Shown in pieces: positions 15,972 through 23,386 of a stretch of 60,159 bases of DNA. The notes beneath the pieces are model-generated. The model did no database searches, was not told the origin of the DNA, and worked only from the letters and a program-made list of their open reading frames with translations. The position numbers and the translations under genes were made by a program. Numbering within the stretch: position 1 is the first letter of the stretch; each line of letters begins with the position of its first letter. The stretch lies in the NCBI GenBank assembly GCA_002401955.1, contig NVUQ01000085.1, positions 1 to 60,159 of the forward strand, in the 5' to 3' direction. The DNA is from Flavobacteriales bacterium. GTDB lineage: Bacteria > Bacteroidota > Bacteroidia > Flavobacteriales_E > Vicingaceae.

Positions 15972-17141
15972 CTATTTTTTATTCAACACTTTTACTTCTT
16001 GTTCCGCTTTAATACTTCGAGCACCATCTAAAATAACCTCAGCACCATCCTTGAGCCCTGTTAATACCTCTATAAAATCTCCTTGTGTTTTTCCTGTTTC
16101 TATTATTGTTTTTTGAGCAATACCTAAGTTGTTTATTTTGTTTTCAATCACATAAACATATTGCTCTCCTGCTGCATTTTCAGAAATAATACTTTGGGGA
16201 ATTAACAATGCTTTTTCGTTGGTGTAATCGTTAACCTTAATCTTAGCTGTTAAATTTGGCTTAATCATTTTATTGTCATTCGGTAAAGGAACTTCAATCT
16301 TAAATGTTCTGTTAGCTGGATTAATGTAATTGCCGACTTGACTAATCTGAGTTGGGATATTTTCTCCCAAAACAGGTAAATATACTTCTACCTTTTTTCC
16401 TTTCGAAATAGAAGTTATGTGTCGTTCAGGAACATTTGCTTCTATATACATTTCATTCAAATTAACAATTCGTATTAATTGCGATGTTCCCGGGCTTACC
16501 ATGTTTCCTTGTTTGGTAATAATCTCATCAATAATCCCAGAAAATGGTGCTTTCACAACTGTTTTAGCAATTTGTTCTTCCATTTGATTCACCACTTTTT
16601 CTTGTGTTTCATAATTTGTTTTAGCTTGTAAATATTGCATTTCACTACCTATTTTTTGCTTCCATAAACGCTCTTGTCTTTCGTAAGTCGTTTTGGCTAA
16701 ATCTGCTTGTAATTTTAACTGGGCCAATTGTGGTGATAAACCACCATCATCAATTTTAGCTAACATTTGTCCTTCACTTACTTGCTGCCCTTCTTTTACA
16801 TAAACATGAGTTAAAACACCAGGGTATTCTGGAGTTAATACAGAAATCTGTTTAGTGTTAACATTGCCTTGTAGCTCTATGTAATGATAAAATACTTCTT
16901 CTTTAGTTGTAAATGAAGATACTAAAGGTGTTTTCTTGTTGGTATCTAAAGCCGCAATTTTATCATCTAATTGCTTTATTTGCTGAGAAAAAGTTGACTG
17001 TTTTTTTACAATTTCGGCTCTTTTAGTTCTAATTTCTTCTAAATTATTTCCTGAAACAATTTCTTCAACAGATTTTTGGTCACTTCCGCCACAAGCAAAA
17101 AGAACTATTGATAGTGTTAATATTGATACTGCTTTTTTCAT
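15972..17141 (-). CDS. RND efflux periplasmic adaptor (membrane fusion protein), lipoprotein
   Basis: The adaptor links the inner-membrane RND pump to the outer-membrane channel. The start at 17141 gives a lipoprotein signal (MKKAVSILTLSIVLFACGG, lipobox Cys at about residue 17), the usual anchoring for this class, and 389 residues. The frame stays open upstream to an ATG at 17288, but that would bury the signal peptide. A coiled coil follows (about 25-70, EEIRTKRAEIVKKQSTFSQQ), then the biotinyl-lipoyl half (GVLTHVYVKEGQQVSEGQML), an alpha-hairpin, the second half (VVKAPFSGIIDEIITKQGNMV) and beta-barrel parts. It lies between the TolC-like gene and the pump. Confidence 0.95.
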   Translation of the reverse strand: MKKAVSILTLSIVLFACGGSDQKSVEEIVSGNNLEEIRTKRAEIVKKQSTFSQQIKQLDDKIAALDTNKKTPLVSSFTTKEEVFYHYIELQGNVNTKQISVLTPEYPGVLTHVYVKEGQQVSEGQMLAKIDDGGLSPQLAQLKLQADLAKTTYERQERLWKQKIGSEMQYLQAKTNYETQEKVVNQMEEQIAKTVVKAPFSGIIDEIITKQGNMVSPGTSQLIRIVNLNEMYIEANVPERHITSISKGKKVEVYLPVLGENIPTQISQVGNYINPANRTFKIEVPLPNDNKMIKPNLTAKIKVNDYTNEKALLIPQSIISENAAGEQYVYVIENKINNLGIAQKTIIETGKTQGDFIEVLTGLKDGAEVILDGARSIKAEQEVKVLNKK

Positions 17142-17160
17142 TTTTTTTAGTTTGCCCCTC

Positions 17161-17189
17161 TGTCCTTCGGACATCTCCCCAAAAGGGAG
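17161..17189. repeat. Twin small palindromes in the tolC-adaptor gap
   Basis: TGTCCTTCGGACA (17161-17173) and CTCCC-CAAAA-GGGAG (17175-17189) lie back to back. They form two hairpins in the 5' part of the adaptor reading frame region, between the tandem array at 17286-17333 and the likely start codon. This looks like an intergenic palindromic repeat unit; its U-poor surroundings do not suggest a terminator. Confidence 0.5.
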
Positions 17190-17285
17190 AAAGGGTAGTT
17201 TTTTAATTCTTTTGTTCTCGATACAAAACTCTTGCGCTTCGAGGCTTTTGTTTTCGCAAAACATGTCAACGGCCAAGAATTTTCT

Positions 17286-17333
17286 CATTCACTCATTCAC
17301 TCATTATCACATTAAATCATTCCCTCATTATTG
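17286..17333. repeat. Six degenerate 8-bp tandem units starting CATT
   Basis: The units are CATTCACT, CATTCACT, CATTATCA, CATTAAAT, CATTCCCT, CATTATTG. On the coding (minus) strand each ends in AATG, producing a run of overlapping stop and start triplets (for example GTGAATGAGTGAATGAG) exactly at the end of the TolC-like gene, whose stop codon is in the last unit. Confidence 0.65.
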
Positions 17334-18671
17334 TGTTCCGTAAGATTTCTGTAATTCAGATTTAGCCCTTAATGTGTCTAATAATGATTTTATATATTTT
17401 CCTTCAGCAGTTAAGTATTGATTTTGTGTTTGCGATAGCTCTAAGCTGGAAGCAACACCCTCTTTGTATTTTAAAACTGTTTTATCAAATATCTTTTTAG
17501 CAAGATTCATATTCGCTTTTTGATTAATGTATGCTTCATAGTTTGTGGCATATTGAGATTTTGCGTGTTGAGATTTATACATTAAACCCTGTTCTGCCTC
17601 TTTTAATGAAATTTGGGATTTATCTAATTCAATTTTTGCTTGACTCATTTTGGATAAACGCGAACCACTCGTTAAAATTGGCAGGTTTAATGATGCCCCA
17701 ATAACAGTTGAAGGATACCAAGCTCCACCACTAAAGGCATCAAATTTATTGTTCATGTTTTGTTGTTGATGATTTAAAAACACATTGATTGATGGCATAA
17801 AAGAATATTTTTCCCTTCTCAAACTAAGCTTCATTAATCGAACATTAGTTGCTACAAGATTATACTCAATATGGTTTTCTACATCAAATTTTTGTTCGTC
17901 TGAAACTGTTTTTATCTCACCAATAAAAGAAAACAAATCCTCTGTTAAGGTAATTTTGTTTGCAATGTCCATTCCCATCTGAAGCTTTAATAGTTTTCTA
18001 GCAAAATCTATTTGACCAGTAGCAATTCCCACAGCGGTATTTATTTCATTAGCAGAAAGTGTTAACTGGTCAACACTTTGTTCGTCAACCATCCCTTCTT
18101 TATATAATACTTTTGTCTCTTTTAAAATAGCCTCAACTGTTTTTTGTGATTCTTTTAAAACTGATGTGTTTTCTTCTGCAACCAACACTGTAAAATAGGC
18201 TTGATTAACAGCCTCTTTTAATTCTATTTCTGTTTTTATTTGATTGTTTATCGATAAGTTTTTGTAGGTTTTAGCTGCTTGCAAGCCAACAATATAAGAG
18301 CCATCAAAAATGAGTTGAGAAGCTGTTATTCCTACAGAATTATTATAATCTAACCCAAACTGAAGTTCAACCAATTGATCTTCTGGTGCAGAAGGGTTAA
18401 ATGAACTAGCGGGTGCTATGCTTATTGGAACATCTATAAATTTCTGCAATTTTCCTTCGGCACTTACCTGTGGTAAACCCATTGCTGTTGTTTCCCAAAC
18501 TTTCTTTTTGGCAATCTCAACATCCAATACTGCTTTTTTGTTTTGATAATTATTTTTTATCGCATAGTCTTGAGCTTCTTTTAAATTAAAACTTCCTCCT
18601 TCGCCACTCTTTTCTTGTGCAAAAGAAACGCTCGAAATAAAAATTAATCCTATTGATAAAATTCGTTTCAT
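17328..18671 (-). CDS. TolC-family outer-membrane efflux channel
   Basis: The protein has 447 residues, a signal peptide (MKRILSIGLIFISSVSFAQ) and the alternating long-helix and strand pattern of outer membrane efflux proteins: two repeats, each with a coiled-coil helical hairpin (NEINTAVGIATGQIDFARKLLKLQMG; KEGVASSLELSQTQNQYLTAEGKYIKSLLDTLRAKSELQ). It provides the exit duct for the RND pump encoded downstream. It follows the regulator gene by two bases, so the order is regulator, channel, adaptor, pump in one operon. The C-terminal residues lie in a degenerate 8-bp tandem repeat. Confidence 0.93.
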   Translation of the reverse strand: MKRILSIGLIFISSVSFAQEKSGEGGSFNLKEAQDYAIKNNYQNKKAVLDVEIAKKKVWETTAMGLPQVSAEGKLQKFIDVPISIAPASSFNPSAPEDQLVELQFGLDYNNSVGITASQLIFDGSYIVGLQAAKTYKNLSINNQIKTEIELKEAVNQAYFTVLVAEENTSVLKESQKTVEAILKETKVLYKEGMVDEQSVDQLTLSANEINTAVGIATGQIDFARKLLKLQMGMDIANKITLTEDLFSFIGEIKTVSDEQKFDVENHIEYNLVATNVRLMKLSLRREKYSFMPSINVFLNHQQQNMNNKFDAFSGGAWYPSTVIGASLNLPILTSGSRLSKMSQAKIELDKSQISLKEAEQGLMYKSQHAKSQYATNYEAYINQKANMNLAKKIFDKTVLKYKEGVASSLELSQTQNQYLTAEGKYIKSLLDTLRAKSELQKSYGTQ

Positions 18672-18673
18672 AA

Positions 18674-19318
18674 TTAATCTATATGCAAATGGTTATTTTC
18701 AGATTTTTTTAAAATGTCTTTTAATAAGGTTATTCCTTTCTCGTTAGCGATTCCTTTAACATGGTAACGAATCATTTCCAAGTGCAAATCACCTAGCGAA
18801 ATCTCTTTTCCAAAATTTTCATCTGCATGAAACAAGCTGTCTATCATAATAATGTAAAGAGAAGCAATCACTTCAGGGTTCAAATTATCACGATAAAAGC
18901 CTTCTTTAACCCCTCTTTTCGTGTTTTCTAAAATCACTCCTTTTACAAATTCTTTTTTATGATTTTCCATTAAAATCCAGCTCTCAGGATGATATTTTTG
19001 TATGTCATAAATAACAGAAGCGTGCATTTCAGTCAATCTTGCATTAGCACATTTGGTAATTTCAATAAGCTCATCAATAGCATTGCTACTTTCTTTAGTT
19101 ATTTTAGCAATCATGTTTTGTTCATCCTCTAAACAAAGCATCATTCCTTTTTTTACTAAATCTTTCTTGTCCTTAACAAATTGATATAAGGTTTTTTTAG
19201 ATATTCCTAGCTTCCTAGAAATATCATCCATCGTTAAACTCTTTATCCCGAACTTCATAAAAAGCTCTAAAACAGTTCCGATTAATTGAAATGATTTATC
19301 TTCTTCTCTTTCTTGCAT
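18674..19318 (-). CDS. TetR/AcrR-family transcriptional regulator of the efflux operon
   Basis: The 214-residue protein has an N-terminal TetR helix-turn-helix (about residues 10-55: FQLIGTVLELFMKFGIKSLT, DDISRKLGISKKTLYQFVKDKKDLV) and an all-helical ligand-binding remainder. It is the first gene of the operon, two bases before the channel gene, so it most likely represses its own transcription together with the pump and responds to a pump substrate. A promoter and palindromic GGAAAC sites lie at 19528-19583, about 210 bp upstream, with a dispersed repeat in between. The inducer is unknown. Confidence 0.93.
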   Translation of the reverse strand: MQEREEDKSFQLIGTVLELFMKFGIKSLTMDDISRKLGISKKTLYQFVKDKKDLVKKGMMLCLEDEQNMIAKITKESSNAIDELIEITKCANARLTEMHASVIYDIQKYHPESWILMENHKKEFVKGVILENTKRGVKEGFYRDNLNPEVIASLYIIMIDSLFHADENFGKEISLGDLHLEMIRYHVKGIANEKGITLLKDILKKSENNHLHID

Positions 19319-19354
19319 GCGTCTTTATTATTTTATTAAACTGGTACATGTAAT

Positions 19355-19473
19355 ACCGATTTGTAATCAAAATGCCCTATAATTTCGTTACTCTCATTCT
19401 CTGGCTTTGATTATCTAGCGGCATTATACAAAAAGCATTGTTGGGTGTTTTGAAATTAAATTGGTATAACTCG
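19355..19473. repeat. Dispersed 119-bp repeat, copy B (MITE-like)
   Basis: It matches 12157-12275 from end to end at about 85 % identity by eye. The ends ATACCGATTT and AAATTGGTAT are inverted copies with one mismatch, as expected for a miniature inverted-repeat element. Inside, TAATCAAA and TTTGATTA form another pair. It sits in the leader between the tetR promoter and the tetR start, so it would be transcribed in the 5' untranslated region. No transposase for it is present in the window. Confidence 0.75.
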
Positions 19474-19527
19474 CAAATAAAAATCTTACTCTATTGAAAT
19501 AAATTTTATCATTATCGTTTCACAATG

Positions 19528-19535
19528 CAAACATA
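19528..19535 (-). promoter_or_regulatory. Putative -7 element of the tetR efflux operon
   Basis: Minus-strand TATGTTTG fits TAnnTTTG. It lies next to the GGAAAC repeats and about 210 bp upstream of tetR. The -33 region is TTTC instead of TTTG, inside one of the repeats, which would fit a weak promoter controlled by a repressor. Confidence 0.4.
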
Positions 19536-19583
19536 GGAAACATTTTTTATACTGGAAACGTTTTTTGTTTTTTTTGTTTCCAG
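19536..19583. promoter_or_regulatory. Candidate TetR-type operator sites
   Basis: GGAAACATTTTTT (19536-19548) and GGAAACGTTTTTT (19554-19566) are direct repeats 18 bp apart. CTGGAAAC (19552-19559) and GTTTCCAG (19576-19583) form a perfect 8-bp inverted repeat. These sites cover the -33 region of the putative operon promoter. Binding by the adjacent TetR protein is inferred from position only. Confidence 0.45.
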
Positions 19584-19595
19584 TTAAAGCAAAAG

Positions 19596-19627
19596 AAAAC
19601 CTAGAGCTTATTACAGGTCTAGGTTTT
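19596..19627 (-). terminator. Terminator of the 19639-21453 gene
   Basis: AAAACCTAGA (19596-19605) and TCTAGGTTTT (19618-19627) form a perfect 10-bp stem with a 12-base loop, 12 bp after the stop codon. On the minus strand the stem is followed by TTTTCTTTTG-like T-rich sequence, typical of an intrinsic terminator. Confidence 0.8.
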
Positions 19628-19638
19628 TAATGTTTTAA

Positions 19639-21453
19639 TTAAGCTAAACTTCCTTCTAAAGTTGGTAAATTAATTGAACTTACAATATTTTTAAATACTT
19701 CTAACTCTTCTTTAAATTTCGTTTTAATAACTTCTGATTCGTCTTTCATTTCAGTCAACAAGTTTTCGTAATACTCAATTCCTGAATTCAGATTCGCCTT
19801 AAATCCGGCAAAATATTTTACTTTTTTAGCATTTAATGTTTCTACCGATTCTTCAATCTCATTGTTTAAATAATCGATGTACATTCCTAGTTCTTTAATG
19901 AACATGTGGGGACGGTAAGTATCATTTAACACGTTACCTTTCCCATAAATATGATCAACCATTTCATGTAGGGTTGATTTTTTAGAAAAGTATGCCATAT
20001 TTGGTCCTGGACACAAAGAAATTCCTTTTCCATCAGAGCGTTTCAACAAATCATTTTCTGAATAAGCCGTCATTACCAACCCTGAACAGATACATGATTT
20101 AACCGTTATTTTATCGTATGCTTTTTTATACGCTTTCTCTTCTAAATTCATTGCATCTAACTCTGCAATCTTTAACTTTTGATATTGTTTTGATGCCAAA
20201 CAAATTGGCTTATCAGTAAACTCTGTATTGTAAATCTTCAAAAACTGACTAGGGCAAGAACTTCCTGGTTTCCCTTCAGCTATATTTTCGTCTTTCTCAA
20301 CATCTTTAGTATTCCCCCTAATGGAATTAAAAGGAACTCCTATTGGTGATATATCACTTAGATACAAATCGTTAACGCCTGCTTCTGAAAGTATTTTAAA
20401 AGAGCTAGAATCAATATTTATTGCTTCTGGCACCAATAAAAAAGGTGTTCCCCAGCCCACAATATCCATTTCATAATTATTTAAAAATAAATTATGTTCG
20501 TTAGCTGTTCCTACTCCTCCTTGAGCAGTTACCCACAAGTCTAATGGTTTAGAAAGACTTTTTCTACCCATCCCTTCTAAAGCCTCATTAAGCACATCGT
20601 GCACTTGCTCTATTAATTCTTGTTTCTTTTGTTTAAATTCTTCCAAAATAGGCCCCATCAAATATCCATCTGTTGCAAAAGCATGTCCTCCGCAATTTAA
20701 ACCAGATTCTATTCTATATTCTGAAACCCATATTCCTTTTTTAGCTAAAAACTTTCCTTGAACTAACGCAGAACGATAATCACTTACCTTTAAAATAATT
20801 CGTTTTTTGATTTCCTCATTTTCATCTGGAAAAAACACATCAAAATTAGCTACATAACTGTACAATCTTGGGCTTAGCCCTGCAGATAGTATAACTCCAG
20901 ACTCTAAATCGCTATTAGCAAAACCTCTTAATGCCGCATGGGCATCGTTCATATCTTGAGGCAACTGCTCTCCTTTTAAATAATTAGCCCTATCTAGCTT
21001 AGTCATTATGTTCACATCAATAGAACCCTGTTCCATTTTCTCTTTAAGCCTCTGCTGTATTTTTTCGATAACAGAAGTGTCATTTTCTGCCATCATTTTT
21101 TTGTATTCCTTTTTAAGCTCACTAAAATCAGGAAGCATCTCAAAATACTTCGTTATTTCACTTCCTTTTTCAAAAGAAGTATTCTTTAAATCTTGAAATT
21201 TATTCTTAACCATTCTATTCATTAGGTTAAGGTAAAGTGTAATTCTGCGGGCCCTCTTATCAAGGTCGTCTTTTGCTATTTCTATAAATGGAATGTTAAA
21301 TTTATCACAATAAAACTTTCTCATTCTATCAACCAACAAATCATCTCCTAATGAAATTACAGAAGAAATTCCAAAGGGTGCAACCTTAAGCGGGGTATCA
21401 ATCGTAAATCCAATTCCCATAACAGGGATTTGAAATGTGTGTGTTTTTTTCAT
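19639..21453 (-). CDS. Conserved cytosolic TIM-barrel-like protein of unknown function, cysteine-containing
   Basis: The start at 21453 (MKKTHTFQIPVMGIGF) gives 604 residues. An ATG 45 bp further up lies at or before the likely transcription start and is rejected. There is no signal peptide or membrane segment. Parts read like an FMN-type TIM barrel: TPLKVAPFGISSVISLGDD near the start, SGLNCGGHAFATDG, a WVTAQGGVGTANEHNLF glycine loop resembling nitronate monooxygenase or glutamate-synthase barrels, then VGWGTPFLLVPEA. Conserved-looking cysteines occur in NCGGHA, SSCPSQF, ICLAS, CICSG and LCPGPN and could bind metal or an iron-sulfur cluster. The C-terminal 60 residues are a helical coiled-coil-like tail. 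Monocistronic, with its own promoter and terminator. I cannot name a reaction. Confidence 0.8.
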   Translation of the reverse strand: MKKTHTFQIPVMGIGFTIDTPLKVAPFGISSVISLGDDLLVDRMRKFYCDKFNIPFIEIAKDDLDKRARRITLYLNLMNRMVKNKFQDLKNTSFEKGSEITKYFEMLPDFSELKKEYKKMMAENDTSVIEKIQQRLKEKMEQGSIDVNIMTKLDRANYLKGEQLPQDMNDAHAALRGFANSDLESGVILSAGLSPRLYSYVANFDVFFPDENEEIKKRIILKVSDYRSALVQGKFLAKKGIWVSEYRIESGLNCGGHAFATDGYLMGPILEEFKQKKQELIEQVHDVLNEALEGMGRKSLSKPLDLWVTAQGGVGTANEHNLFLNNYEMDIVGWGTPFLLVPEAINIDSSSFKILSEAGVNDLYLSDISPIGVPFNSIRGNTKDVEKDENIAEGKPGSSCPSQFLKIYNTEFTDKPICLASKQYQKLKIAELDAMNLEEKAYKKAYDKITVKSCICSGLVMTAYSENDLLKRSDGKGISLCPGPNMAYFSKKSTLHEMVDHIYGKGNVLNDTYRPHMFIKELGMYIDYLNNEIEESVETLNAKKVKYFAGFKANLNSGIEYYENLLTEMKDESEVIKTKFKEELEVFKNIVSSINLPTLEGSLA

Positions 21454-21484
21454 TCTTTTTATATCAGATAAAAAAGTACTAACG

Positions 21485-21492
21485 GCAAATAT
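21485..21492 (-). promoter_or_regulatory. Putative -7 element for the 21453 gene
   Basis: Minus-strand TATATTTG, about 31 bp before the ATG at 21453. Its position rules out the longer reading-frame start at 21498. Confidence 0.5.
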
Positions 21493-21613
21493 AAACAACT
21501 TAAATCATTCTTTGTTGCTGTTTCTAACTAAATATTGGTTATTAAACCTATTGTTTCTGTTGTTTAGATCTTTGTTTTTTGTGTATTTTCATCGTAATAG
21601 TTTACCTAATTAG

Positions 21614-21621
21614 TATATTTG
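21614..21621 (+). promoter_or_regulatory. Putative -7 element for the binding-lipoprotein gene
   Basis: TATATTTG, 23 bp before the ATG at 21645. It is divergent from the box at 21485-21492. No clear TTG -33 box at 17-23 bp. Confidence 0.45.
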
Positions 21622-21644
21622 ACAATTATTAAGTTAAAGTAATT

Positions 21645-23357
21645 ATGAAAAAAATAGTGTTAAGTTTTGTTGTCGCTTCCTTTGCATTCTTATTGTCTTG
21701 TGGAGGTGGAGAGCATTCAACATCAGAAAATGAAGATCAAAATGTCGAGTCAAACAATGTCGATAATACTTGTTTAGATTTTGCAATTACCGAAAAACAC
21801 AACACTCTTGACCCTATAAAGGTTACAAGTGTCGCTTCTTTTCACATTACCAGTCAAATATACGAACCTCTACTTCGTTTTAATGAAAAAGATTTGTCGT
21901 TACAACCATTGATAGCAGAATCGTGGGTAATTAGCGAAGACAATCTTGTTTATACTTTTGCATTAAAAAAAGGTGTTCATTTTCATGACAACGCTTGCTT
22001 CGAGGGAGGAAAGGGTCGAGAATTAAAAGCTTCAGATGTTGTTTATACTTTTAAAAGAATTTATTCTGAAAAATCTAGTTACGCTTATAGCTTAGTTAAA
22101 AACATTATAAAAGGGTCAGAAAATTATACTGAAGGGGAAATTGTTGGGTTAAAAGCAATAGACGATTACAATGTTGAGTTTACTCTTAATAAACCTTCTT
22201 CTATTTTTATTAATGTTTTGGCAATGGTTAACTCCTCGATTGTACCAAAAGAAGCTATAGAAAAAAACGCCAATGTTGGGACTGGTCCTTTTACATATAA
22301 CAAAGGCAATGATACGGAAGTGGCAATAACTTTGCTAAAAAACAAAAACTATCATCTTTCTGATAAAAAAGGAAACAAACTGCCTTATTTAGAGTCTGTT
22401 GCATATAACTATATTAAATCTGGACAAGATCAATTGGATTTATTTATGGCAGAAAAACTTGATATTATTACAGGAATCCCTCCAGAATCTATTAAAGATA
22501 TTGTAGAGTCTCAAATTGCTGATTTTCAGAATAAACCAGCAAAATACGTATTAGGAAGATATCCTGAAATTATGACTTCTTATCTGAAACTAAATACTGC
22601 TATTGCCCCTTTTAATGATGTAAAAGTTAGACAAGCTTTCGGTATGGCGATAAACAAAACAAAAATTGTTGACCATGTTTTAAAAGGAGAAGCTTATAGT
22701 GCTGGAGAGAATGGAATAGTTCCATCTGCAATTAAAGGGTATGACTTTTCATCAATTGTAGGATTAGAGTATAGTTTAACTAAAGCTCAGCAATTATTGG
22801 CGGATGCTGGCTATCCAAATGGAAAAGGGTTTCCAGCGCTTAAATTTGCAACAGGAAAAGGGAACATAAGCCTTAGAGTCGGTCTCGAAATTCAAAAACA
22901 ACTGTTAAGTAATTTAAACATCAATGTAGAAATTTCTGCTTTGACTCTTAAAGAAATTACTGAAATGAACGGAAAATCAGAACTTAATATGTCATTAGGT
23001 GGTTGGTTAGGAGAGTTTCCTGACCCAACAACTTTTTTAACCTTGTTTTATGGAGAACACGTTTCTAGCTCTCTCGAAGAATCTTCTTTTCCAAATGAGA
23101 CTCGCTACCAAAACACTAAATTTGATGCTATTTTTAAAGAAGCCTCTGAAACTGTTGACACGAAAAAAAGATACGAGCTTTGTTTAATAGCAGATCAAAT
23201 ATTAGCAACAGAGGTTCCTGGAATTCCATTGTGGTATCATGAGAGTTATCAATTGATTCAATCTGTAATTCAAGACTATCAACCAAACTCAATGAATATC
23301 CAGTACTTAACCTATGTTAAGATAAAAGAAGCGCCTGTTGTAGAAGTTGCTCAATAA
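21645..23357 (+). CDS. Family 5 (oligopeptide-type) ABC substrate-binding lipoprotein
   Basis: The 570-residue protein has a lipoprotein signal with lipobox LLSCGGG (Cys at about residue 19) and an acidic linker, then the SBP_bac_5 fold: DPIKVTSVASFHITSQIYEPLLRF, LQPLIAESWVISEDNLVYTF, LKKGVHFHDNACF, the ASDVVYTFKRI motif and NDVKVRQAFGMAINK. Such proteins capture peptides, nickel or other solutes for an Opp/Dpp-type ABC importer. No permease or ATPase gene is adjacent, so it either works with a transporter elsewhere or has been recruited to another role. The MMPL exporter gene follows after 29 bp, probably in one transcript. Confidence 0.92.
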   Translation: MKKIVLSFVVASFAFLLSCGGGEHSTSENEDQNVESNNVDNTCLDFAITEKHNTLDPIKVTSVASFHITSQIYEPLLRFNEKDLSLQPLIAESWVISEDNLVYTFALKKGVHFHDNACFEGGKGRELKASDVVYTFKRIYSEKSSYAYSLVKNIIKGSENYTEGEIVGLKAIDDYNVEFTLNKPSSIFINVLAMVNSSIVPKEAIEKNANVGTGPFTYNKGNDTEVAITLLKNKNYHLSDKKGNKLPYLESVAYNYIKSGQDQLDLFMAEKLDIITGIPPESIKDIVESQIADFQNKPAKYVLGRYPEIMTSYLKLNTAIAPFNDVKVRQAFGMAINKTKIVDHVLKGEAYSAGENGIVPSAIKGYDFSSIVGLEYSLTKAQQLLADAGYPNGKGFPALKFATGKGNISLRVGLEIQKQLLSNLNINVEISALTLKEITEMNGKSELNMSLGGWLGEFPDPTTFLTLFYGEHVSSSLEESSFPNETRYQNTKFDAIFKEASETVDTKKRYELCLIADQILATEVPGIPLWYHESYQLIQSVIQDYQPNSMNIQYLTYVKIKEAPVVEVAQ

Positions 23358-23386
23358 CATTCTTAATCTTGAGGGGGCGTTGATTT

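Noticed and set aside
15972..17288. Adaptor protein start at the ATG at 17288
   Set aside because: It would place a complete lipoprotein signal peptide at residue 50 and translate two intergenic palindromes; the ATG at 17141 gives a normal family member.
17286..17333. Possible CRISPR-like array
   Set aside because: The units are only 8 bp with no spacers and no cas genes; it is a degenerate microsatellite.
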